From assembly GCA_000432995.1 (NCBI GenBank), contig HF972675.1, forward strand, positions 17,298-22,817: DNA of 5,520 bases. The letters are read 5' to 3'. The notes under the pieces were generated by a model. The model searched no databases. It was not told where the DNA came from and saw nothing but the letters and a program-made list of their open reading frames with translations. Shown here in pieces: positions 1-4,640 of the stretch; positions within the stretch are counted from its first letter, which is position 1; each line of letters starts with the position of its first letter. A program made the position numbers and the translations under genes. This stretch comes from Clostridium sp. CAG:1013. Lineage in GTDB: Bacteria > Bacillota > Clostridia > Oscillospirales > Acutalibacteraceae.

Positions 1-317
1 TCTGCCCGCACCCGGCGGATCTCCGGGTACTTCTCGCTCATCCACACAGGCTTGGCTCCGGAGGGGGTGGCCAGGATGGTGTAAACTCCGTTTTCGTACA
101 GCCGGTCCAGAATCTTTTCCAGCCAGTCAAAATCGTACACGCCCTCTTCTGGTTCCAGTTTGGCCCAGGCGAAAATGCCCACGGAAACGCAGTTGATATG
201 GGCCTTTTTCATCAGGCGGATGTCCTCCTCCAGAATGTCAGGCCGGTCCAGCCACTGGTCAGGGTTATAGTCTCCCCCGTGAAGCAGATGGGGGAATTTT
301 GGGGTCAATGCTTCCAT
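1..317 (-). CDS. Glycoside hydrolase family 42 beta-galactosidase, N-terminal part (runs off left edge)
   Basis: Translating leftward from the ATG at 317 gives 105 uninterrupted codons that continue past base 1. The protein starts MEALTPKFPHLLHGGDYNPD. Visible family landmarks are GGDYNPDQW (residues 14-22), IFAWAKLEPEEGVYDFDW (48-65) and LATPSGAKPVWM (82-93) followed by YPEIRR. These are the start and first strands of the GH42 TIM barrel, which hydrolyses terminal beta-D-galactosides. The two catalytic glutamates and the zinc-binding cysteines known in many members would lie beyond the window, so activity cannot be judged. No signal peptide is seen, so a cytoplasmic enzyme acting on imported galactosides is likely. 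The start is supported by GGGAGG at 325-330, seven bases upstream. The gene follows the opp operon in the same direction but is separated from it by a terminator and has its own candidate promoter. The family call is firm; the exact substrate is unknown. Confidence 0.9.
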   Translation of the reverse strand, partial: MEALTPKFPHLLHGGDYNPDQWLDRPDILEEDIRLMKKAHINCVSVGIFAWAKLEPEEGVYDFDWLEKILDRLYENGVYTILATPSGAKPVWMSEKYPEIRRVRA

Positions 318-336
318 GTGAGTTCCTCCCGTTTTT

Positions 337-351
337 CCGGCGCGCTGCCGG
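337..351 (-). other. Small hairpin in the leader of the GH42 gene
   Basis: CCGGC (337-341) and GCCGG (347-351) can pair around a five-base loop. The stem can extend by a G-U and an A-U pair (335/336 with 352/353). It sits in the presumed 5' untranslated region, just upstream of the GGGAGG ribosome binding site at 325-330. It could mildly affect translation or RNA stability, but it is short and may be chance. No known riboswitch is recognised here. Confidence 0.25.
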
Positions 352-365
352 GATCTTTCCCCCTT

Positions 366-394
366 ATTTTACCCCGTTCCCGCCTGAGTGGAAA
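366..394 (-). promoter_or_regulatory. Candidate sigma-A promoter for the GH42 gene
   Basis: Read on the minus strand, TTTCCA (394-389; four of six matches to TTGACA) is followed after 17 bases by TAAAAT (371-366; five of six matches to TATAAT). An A/T-rich stretch lies just upstream of the -35 (about 401-414) and could act as an UP element. Transcription would start near 359-357, giving a leader of about 40 bases before the ATG at 317. The position directly after the opp terminator fits an independent transcription unit. A six-base inverted repeat (355-360 and 390-395) flanks the elements but is too short to call an operator. Confidence 0.55.
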
Positions 395-419
395 GGGGAG
401 ATTTTTCACATTTTCCCCT

Positions 420-452
420 AAAAAAATAGACACCCAACAAGTGGGTGCCTAT
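420..452 (-). terminator. Intrinsic terminator of the opp operon
   Basis: On the minus strand ATAGGCACCCA (452-442) pairs with TGGGTGTCTAT (436-426) in an 11-bp stem with one G-U pair and a five-base loop (CTTGT). It runs straight into seven T residues (426-420). It begins 18 bases after the oppF stop codon at 471-473. The plus strand lacks a matching T-tract on the other side, so it should work only for leftward transcription. It separates opp from the GH42 gene. Confidence 0.92.
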
Positions 453-470
453 CTGCTTTGAGAGCTTGTA

Positions 471-1445
471 TTACTTTTGAGGCTGCACCAGATGACAGGC
501 CACGAAATGGCCGGGAGTGATCTCCTGCAGCTTGGGTTTGGACTCCTTGCACTGGTCGCAGACCTGAGGGCAGCGGCCGGCGAAATTGCAGCCCTTGGGG
601 GTGTTGATGGGGCTGGGCACGTCGCCGGAAATGATGATCCGCTTCTTCTGGGCCTCCTGGCTGGGGTCCGGGATGGGCACCGCGGAGAGCAGCGCCTTGG
701 AATAGGGGTGCAGGGTGTTCTTGTACAGCTCGTCGGAGCTGGCCAATTCCACCACGTTGCCCAGGTACATCACGGCGATACGGTCGGAGATGTACTTGAC
801 GATGTTCAGGTCATGGGCAATGAACAGATAGGTCAGGCCCAAACGGTCCTGGAGGTCGGACAGCAGGTTGATAACCTGAGACTGGATGGACACGTCCAGA
901 GCGGAAATGGGCTCGTCGCAGACGATGAAATCAGGCTCGATGGCCAGAGCGCGGGCAATGCCGATACGCTGGCGCTGGCCGCCAGAGAACTCGTGGGGGA
1001 AACGGTTGGCGTGCTCACGGTTCAGACCCACCATTTCCAGCAGTTCGTAGACCCGCTCCTTGCGGCGCTTCTCGTCGTACATGTTGTGGATGGCCATGCC
1101 CTCCTCAATGATGGAGGAAACGGTCATACGGGGGTCCAGAGAAGCGTAGGGGTCCTGGAAGATGATCTGAGCCACCTTGGAGTAGTTGAACCGATCCTTG
1201 GAGTGCTTCAGGTTCACCGCTTTGCCCTTGAAGGTGAGCTTACCGGAAGTGGGAGGGTAAATACCCATGGCCACACGGCCCAGGGTGGACTTGCCGCAGC
1301 CGGACTCACCCACCAGGCCCATGGTCTCGCCCTTGTGGATGTCAAAGGACACATGGTCCACAGCCTTCAGGGTACCGCCGGACACTTTGAAGTATTTGCA
1401 GATGTCCTCCAGGGAGAGGAGCACCTCGTTGGATTTAGTCGACAT
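471..1445 (-). CDS. oppF: Oligopeptide ABC transporter ATP-binding protein OppF
   Basis: This is a 324-residue ATPase subunit of the peptide importer, expected on the cytoplasmic face bound to the OppB/OppC channel. Visible motifs are Walker A GESGCGKS (46-53), Q-loop Gln97 in IFQDP, signature FSGGQRQR (153-160), Walker B FIVCDEP (173-179, catalytic Glu178), D-loop SALD (181-184) and H-loop His211. The C-terminal oligopeptide-transporter extension begins at HPYSKALL (246-253) and carries Cys286, Cys292, Cys296, Cys299 and Cys317, the cysteine cluster typical of OppD/OppF-type ATPases. Length is normal. The ATG at 1445 is preferred because GGGGAG lies six bases upstream (1452-1457) and the protein then begins at the usual place. 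An in-frame ATG at 1508 would add 21 atypical residues and overlap oppD by 74 bases. With the chosen start it overlaps the end of oppD by 11 bases, suggesting translational coupling. It is the last opp gene, followed by a terminator. OppF rather than OppD is chosen from IIFQDPYASLDPRMTV and its position. Confidence 0.94.
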   Translation of the reverse strand: MSTKSNEVLLSLEDICKYFKVSGGTLKAVDHVSFDIHKGETMGLVGESGCGKSTLGRVAMGIYPPTSGKLTFKGKAVNLKHSKDRFNYSKVAQIIFQDPYASLDPRMTVSSIIEEGMAIHNMYDEKRRKERVYELLEMVGLNREHANRFPHEFSGGQRQRIGIARALAIEPDFIVCDEPISALDVSIQSQVINLLSDLQDRLGLTYLFIAHDLNIVKYISDRIAVMYLGNVVELASSDELYKNTLHPYSKALLSAVPIPDPSQEAQKKRIIISGDVPSPINTPKGCNFAGRCPQVCDQCKESKPKLQEITPGHFVACHLVQPQK

Positions 1446-2463
1446 CTTTCTCTCCCCTTTCTTCCGCGCTGGGACAGTCGGGATGGAGCAGCCAGCAGGA
1501 CGCCACATGGCCCTCGCCCACGGTGAATTCGGGGGGCTGTTCCTCCTGGCAGATCTTCATGCAGTGCTTGCACCGGGCAGCGAAACCGCAGCCATGAGGC
1601 GGTGCCAGCAGGTCGGGCGGAGTGCCCGGGATGGACACCAGCCGCTGATCCTTGGTGGCATCCACGGTGGGCAGGCTCTTAAGCAGCGCCTGGGTATAGG
1701 GGTGGGCGTTGCGGTAGAAGATGTCCTCCACCGGGCCGGTCTCCACGATCTTACCGGCGTACATGACCGCCACTCGGTCGGCCATGCCGGCCACCACGCC
1801 CAAGTCGTGGGTGATAAGGATGATGGCGGTATCGGTCTCTTCTTTAATCTCTGCCAGCAGATCCATGATCTGGGCCTGGATGGTCACGTCCAGAGCCGTG
1901 GTGGGCTCATCGGCGATGAGTACCTTGGGATTGCAGGACAGAGCCATGGCGATCATAGCGCGCTGGCGCATGCCGCCGGAGAATTCATGGGGATACTGCT
2001 TGGCGCGCTCCTCGGCGTTGGGGATGTTCACCATCTTCAGATACTTGATGGCTTCTTCCTTGGCCTCAGCAGCGGACAGCTTCCGGTGATGCCGGATCGC
2101 TTCCACGATCTGTTTGCCCACAGGTTTGGTGGGGTTCAGGCAGGTCATGGGATCCTGGAAGATCATGGAGACTTCCTTGCCTCGCAGGGACTGCATTTCC
2201 TTTTCGCTGGCCTTGACGATGTCATGATCGCCCAAATGCACCTCGCCCTGGGGGATGCGGGCAGGGGGCATGGGGTTCAGCTTCATCACGGTCTGGGCGG
2301 TCACGCTCTTGCCGCAACCGGATTCGCCCACGATGGCCAGCACTTCGCCCTCATGGAGGGTAAAGGTGACGCCACGCACGGCTTTCACTTCGCCGGCATA
2401 AGTGTCGAAGGACACATGCAGGTTATTTACGTCCAAAACTACTTTTTTCAAATCCTTTGCCAT
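1435..2463 (-). CDS. oppD: Oligopeptide ABC transporter ATP-binding protein OppD
   Basis: This is a 342-residue ATPase partner of OppF; the heterodimer powers peptide uptake. Motifs are Walker A GESGCGKS (46-53), Q-loop Gln103 in IFQDPMTCLNP, signature FSGGMRQR (161-168), Walker B VLIADEP (181-187, catalytic Glu186), D-loop TALD (189-192) and H-loop His219. The C-terminal extension starts at HPYTQALL (254-261) and contains Cys292, Cys298, Cys301, Cys305 and Cys323. A [4Fe-4S] cluster has been reported at this position in some relatives, so one may be present here (inference). The ATG at 2463 is chosen because the nine-base AGGAGGTGA (2477-2469) precedes it with five-base spacing. An in-frame GTG at 2472 overlaps that site and would have no usable ribosome binding site. 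The Shine-Dalgarno sequence also encodes the last two arginines and the stop codon of oppC. The acidic tail (AEERGEKDVD) is encoded by the region that carries the oppF ribosome binding site. Confidence 0.95.
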   Translation of the reverse strand: MAKDLKKVVLDVNNLHVSFDTYAGEVKAVRGVTFTLHEGEVLAIVGESGCGKSVTAQTVMKLNPMPPARIPQGEVHLGDHDIVKASEKEMQSLRGKEVSMIFQDPMTCLNPTKPVGKQIVEAIRHHRKLSAAEAKEEAIKYLKMVNIPNAEERAKQYPHEFSGGMRQRAMIAMALSCNPKVLIADEPTTALDVTIQAQIMDLLAEIKEETDTAIILITHDLGVVAGMADRVAVMYAGKIVETGPVEDIFYRNAHPYTQALLKSLPTVDATKDQRLVSIPGTPPDLLAPPHGCGFAARCKHCMKICQEEQPPEFTVGEGHVASCWLLHPDCPSAEERGEKDVD

Positions 2464-2468
2464 GGTGG

Positions 2469-2477
2469 TCACCTCCT
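2469..2477 (-). promoter_or_regulatory. Near-perfect Shine-Dalgarno of oppD embedded in the oppC stop
   Basis: AGGAGGTGA (minus strand, 2477-2469) matches the 3' end of 16S rRNA over nine bases and ends five bases before the oppD ATG at 2463. The same bases encode Arg-Arg-stop of oppC. It decides the oppD start (ATG 2463 over GTG 2472) and makes translational coupling to oppC likely. Confidence 0.85.
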
Positions 2478-3422
2478 CAAGCGCGGGTCAAAGGCATCCC
2501 GCAGGCCGTCGCCCAACAGGTTGAAAGAAAGCATGGTCAAGCTGATGGCGATAGCAGGGATCCAGAGCTGATGGGGATACAGCTGGAACACGCTGGCGCC
2601 TTCCTGGGCCAGCATGCCCCAAGAGGGCTGGGGCACAGGCACGCCCATGCCGATATAGGACAGAAACGCCTCGGTGAAGATGGCGCTGGGAACTGCCAGA
2701 GTCACGTTGATGATGATGACGGACAGGGTGTTGGGCAGCAGGTGCTTCCCGATGATCCGGGAGGCTTTGGCGCCCATGGCTTCCGCCGCCACCACGAATT
2801 CCTGATTCTTCAGGGAGAGGCACTGGCCACGCACCAACCGGGCCATACCGGTCCAGCCCACAGTGGCATAAGCCACCACCATGGTGAAGATGCCAGGCTC
2901 TAGCACCATCATCAATAGCACCACCACGATCAAGTAGGGGATGCCGTTGACCACTTCCACGATACGCATCATCACGTTATCCACCGTGCCACCGAAGTAG
3001 CCGGAGATACCGCCGTAGATCATGCCGATGATCAGGTTGACCAACACAGCGGCAAAGGCGATCATCAGGGACACACGGCCGCCTTCAAAGGTACGGACCA
3101 GAAGGTCACGGCCCAGTTTATCGGTACCGAAAATGTGCACCAGGTTCTGACCCTCATAGCGGGAGTCGGTGCAGGCGGTGAAGAATCCGCGGCTGCTCTC
3201 GCTCAAGTGCTGTTCCCGGCTCTCAAAGGGCACCAGCCAGGGGACAACGATACAGGAGAGAATGATGAGAATAATGATGCCCAGACATACCATGGCCACC
3301 TTGTTCTTCTTCAGACGGTTCATGGCGTCTTTCCAATAGGTCACGCTGGGGCGGGCCATGCTTTCCCGTTTTTCCGGGTCAGCTCCCACCCAGGCAAACC
3401 TGCTCTTGTCGATTTTTTCCAT
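2469..3422 (-). CDS. oppC: Oligopeptide ABC transporter permease OppC
   Basis: This is a 317-residue inner channel subunit that pairs with OppB. After a cytoplasmic N-terminus (about 1-41), the first membrane span is at about 42-64, in the OppC N-terminal domain. An external loop follows, ending in FGTDKLGRDLLVR (98-110), a hallmark of OppC/DppC. The BPD_transp_1 core has spans near 117-139, 163-187, 234-256 and 286-305. The EAA coupling loop that docks on the ATPases is at about 208-231 (EFVVAAEAMGAK to KHLLPN). A further typical piece is FLSYIGMGVPVPQPSWGMLA (253-272). The external loop at about 68-97 (with Cys84) seems slightly longer than usual, judged from memory. The start ATG at 3422 has GGAGGAGGG (3439-3431) upstream. 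That sequence encodes the last residues of oppB, whose stop is only four bases away. The downstream oppD ribosome binding site is built into this gene's stop. Span borders are by eye. Confidence 0.94.
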   Translation of the reverse strand: MEKIDKSRFAWVGADPEKRESMARPSVTYWKDAMNRLKKNKVAMVCLGIIILIILSCIVVPWLVPFESREQHLSESSRGFFTACTDSRYEGQNLVHIFGTDKLGRDLLVRTFEGGRVSLMIAFAAVLVNLIIGMIYGGISGYFGGTVDNVMMRIVEVVNGIPYLIVVVLLMMVLEPGIFTMVVAYATVGWTGMARLVRGQCLSLKNQEFVVAAEAMGAKASRIIGKHLLPNTLSVIIINVTLAVPSAIFTEAFLSYIGMGVPVPQPSWGMLAQEGASVFQLYPHQLWIPAIAISLTMLSFNLLGDGLRDAFDPRLRR

Positions 3423-3426
3423 GCGC

Positions 3427-4365
3427 TTATCCCTCCTCCAGCTTGACTCTCGGGTCGATAATGCCGTACACCAGGTCCACCACCAGGTTGGCCACGATCA
3501 GGAACGCGCCGTAGAAAATGGTGGTGCCCGCGATCAGGGTGTAGTCCCGGTTCTGGATGCTCTGCACGAAATAGCGTCCCATGCCGGGGATGGAGAAGAT
3601 GTTTTCCACCACGAAGCCGCCGGTGAGCACGCCTGCTGCGATGGGTCCCAGAACGGTGACCACAGGCATAATGGCGTTGCGCAATGCGTGCTTCCAGATG
3701 ATGGCGGACTGAGACAGGCCCTTGGCCTTGGCAGTCTTGATGTAGTCCTGGCCTAGCACATCCAGCATGGAGGTACGGGTCAGACGGGAGATCTGCGCCA
3801 GGGAGCCGAAGCCCAAAGCGAACACAGGCAGGATTTTGGAATTCCAATCGTTCCAGCCGGTGGTGGCGAAGAAGGTAGTACCCGTAGCCATGGTCAACTT
3901 CATGGCCAGGAAGTACTGCAGGATGGACGCCACAATAAAGCTGGGTACGGAAACGCCGATCAAAGCGATGAACATGCAGACAGTGTCCACGGCCCGGCCG
4001 CGCTTGATAGCGGCCACAGTGCCCAGGATCACGCCCAGCACAAAGGCGAAGATAATGGCGCGGATACCCACGTCAAAGGAGACCACGAAAGACTCGGCGA
4101 TGATCGTGGTGATCTCACGGTTATTCTGAAGGGACACGCCCAGATCGCCGTGGAGGCAGTTGCCCAGATAGATGAAATACTGCATCCAGAGGGGCTTGTC
4201 CAGGCCATACTTGGCGTAAAGCGCCTCCATGGTGGCTTCGGGCAGGTTTTTGTCACCCAAGAACGGGTCGCCCGGCAGAAGCTGCTGCATGAAAAAGGTG
4301 AGCGTGACCAGCACAAACAGGGTTACAAGGCCATAGGCCACACGTTTAATAAAATACTTTGCCAT
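3427..4365 (-). CDS. oppB: Oligopeptide ABC transporter permease OppB
   Basis: This is a 312-residue channel subunit of the importer. It begins with the usual OppB pattern: a short basic start (MAKYFIKRVAYG) leading into a first span at about 9-30, then LLPGDPF (29-35). A periplasmic region includes YGLDKPLWMQYFIYL (53-67) and GDLGVSL (73-79). Further spans are near 99-120, 130-153, 176-190, 233-255 and 279-303. The EAA coupling loop is at about 207-231 (DYIKTAKAKGLS to KHALRNA), and the conserved VVENIFSIPGMGRYFVQSI lies at 252-270. Length is normal for the family and no disruption is seen. AAAGGAGG at 4383-4376 sits ten bases before the ATG at 4365, a slightly long but acceptable spacing. 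The gene is separated from oppA by 275 bases of hairpin-rich DNA but is nearly contiguous with oppC (four-base gap). No strong promoter is visible directly upstream, so it is probably co-transcribed with oppA. Confidence 0.94.
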   Translation of the reverse strand: MAKYFIKRVAYGLVTLFVLVTLTFFMQQLLPGDPFLGDKNLPEATMEALYAKYGLDKPLWMQYFIYLGNCLHGDLGVSLQNNREITTIIAESFVVSFDVGIRAIIFAFVLGVILGTVAAIKRGRAVDTVCMFIALIGVSVPSFIVASILQYFLAMKLTMATGTTFFATTGWNDWNSKILPVFALGFGSLAQISRLTRTSMLDVLGQDYIKTAKAKGLSQSAIIWKHALRNAIMPVVTVLGPIAAGVLTGGFVVENIFSIPGMGRYFVQSIQNRDYTLIAGTTIFYGAFLIVANLVVDLVYGIIDPRVKLEEG

Positions 4366-4429
4366 GCCGCAAATTCCTCCTTTCCGTCTAGTAAAATTTC
4401 CAATTTATTTTCTCTCTCAGCAAAAGGCA

Positions 4430-4461
4430 TGCTTGAGGGGCCCAGTTCTGGGCCCCAAGCA
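4430..4461 (-). repeat. Strong GC-rich hairpin upstream of oppB
   Basis: Positions 4437-4444 (GGGGCCCA) pair with 4449-4456 (TGGGCCCC) around a four-base loop. After a two-base bulge (4435-4436) the stem continues with TGCTT (4430-4434) pairing AAGCA (4457-4461), giving 13 pairs in all. On the minus strand the hairpin is followed, after four bases, by only TTTT. It is therefore at best a weak terminator and more likely an RNA-stabilising or attenuating stem between oppA and the permease genes. Confidence 0.7.
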
Positions 4462-4465
4462 CGCT

Positions 4466-4485
4466 GGGAAAGGAGCTCATTTCCC
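4466..4485 (-). repeat. Short inverted repeat (GGGAAA/TTTCCC)
   Basis: GGGAAA (4466-4471) pairs with TTTCCC (4480-4485) around an eight-base loop that contains the self-complementary GAGCTC. It lies between two stronger inverted repeats, so it would form the middle of a run of stems in the oppA-oppB intergenic RNA. On its own it could be chance. Confidence 0.4.
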
Positions 4486-4487
4486 GA

Positions 4488-4530
4488 TCCCCTTGTTCCC
4501 AGGGAACGTTCCCTGGGACACACCCGGGGA
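4488..4530. repeat. Perfect 22-bp palindrome (4497-4518) inside a longer imperfect inverted repeat
   Basis: The half-site TCCCAGGGAAC (4497-4507) is followed immediately by its exact reverse complement (4508-4518). Outside it, TCCCC (4488-4492) can pair with GGGGA (4526-4530) across an internal loop. As RNA it could fold into a nine-pair stem with an ACGT loop, extended by the outer arm. As DNA, an even palindrome with a central AACGTT resembles operators of LacI-family repressors. No clear promoter sits next to it, so its role is undecided. Confidence 0.7.
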
Positions 4531-4548
4531 AAGAACCTGTAAAATACC

Positions 4549-4582
4549 GGCAAGCGAGGATACCTGAGCACCCTCGCCTGCC
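4549..4582 (-). repeat. Hairpin after oppA, possible weak terminator
   Basis: GGCA-A-GCGAGG (4549-4559) pairs with CCTCGC-C-TGCC (4572-4582): six pairs, one A/C mismatch and four more pairs, with a 12-base loop. On the minus strand it is followed by GGTATTTTAC, a poor T-tract starting four bases after the stem. It lies 59 bases beyond the oppA stop codon. It might cause partial termination or block 3' exonucleases so that the oppA message outlasts that of the permease. This is inference from position and structure. Confidence 0.5.
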
Positions 4583-4612
4583 TTATTTGCGGTGAAAAGC
4601 CTTTTATAATGA

Positions 4613-4628
4613 AACGGCGTTTCCCGTT
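4613..4628 (-). repeat. Small hairpin just after the oppA stop
   Basis: AACGG (4613-4617) pairs with CCGTT (4624-4628) around a six-base loop, 12 bases after the oppA stop codon. The following minus-strand sequence (TCATTATAAAAGG) is A/T-rich but has no run of T, so it is not a convincing terminator. Confidence 0.3.
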
Positions 4629-4640
4629 ATGCTGCTGCGA

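Larger units (their letters stand above)
4366..4640. other. Non-coding gap between oppA and oppB
   Basis: These 275 bases hold no supportable gene. Short open frames on both strands here have no ribosome binding site or recognisable protein sequence. The gap contains the oppB ribosome binding site (4376-4383) and five inverted repeats listed separately. A lone TATAAA on the minus strand (4608-4603) has no acceptable -35 element, so an internal promoter is not supported. Confidence 0.7.

Noticed and set aside
198..461. Plus-strand 87-codon frame across the GH42 start, promoter and terminator
   Set aside because: It is antisense to a clear GH42 N-terminus and reads through the promoter and terminator; it has no ribosome binding site or recognisable features.
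1446..1508. Upstream ATG at 1508 as the start of OppF
   Set aside because: It would add 21 residues not typical of OppF and lie deep inside oppD. The ATG at 1445 has a ribosome binding site at good spacing.
477..1526. Long plus-strand open frame of 349 codons opposite oppF
   Set aside because: It is the antisense shadow of oppF, created by GC-rich third codon positions. Its translation is rich in Gly, His, Val and Leu with no recognisable domain, while the minus strand encodes a complete ABC ATPase.
2464..2472. GTG at 2472 as the start of OppD
   Set aside because: It overlaps the Shine-Dalgarno sequence itself, leaving no usable spacing. The ATG at 2463 is ideally placed.
1267..2571. Long plus-strand open frame of 434 codons opposite oppD
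   Set aside because: It is an antisense shadow spanning parts of oppF, all of oppD and the end of oppC. It has no domain, and its composition is the His/Gly-rich type expected from reading these genes backwards.
4364..4571. Small open frames on both strands in the oppA-oppB gap (67, 82 and 130 codons)
   Set aside because: They run through the inverted repeats, lack ribosome binding sites and resemble no protein family. The 130-codon frame also overlaps oppB antisense.
4603..4608. TATAAA on the minus strand after oppA as a -10 element for an oppBCDF promoter
   Set aside because: No sequence resembling TTGACA lies 16-18 bases upstream, and the A/T-rich match is short enough to be chance.
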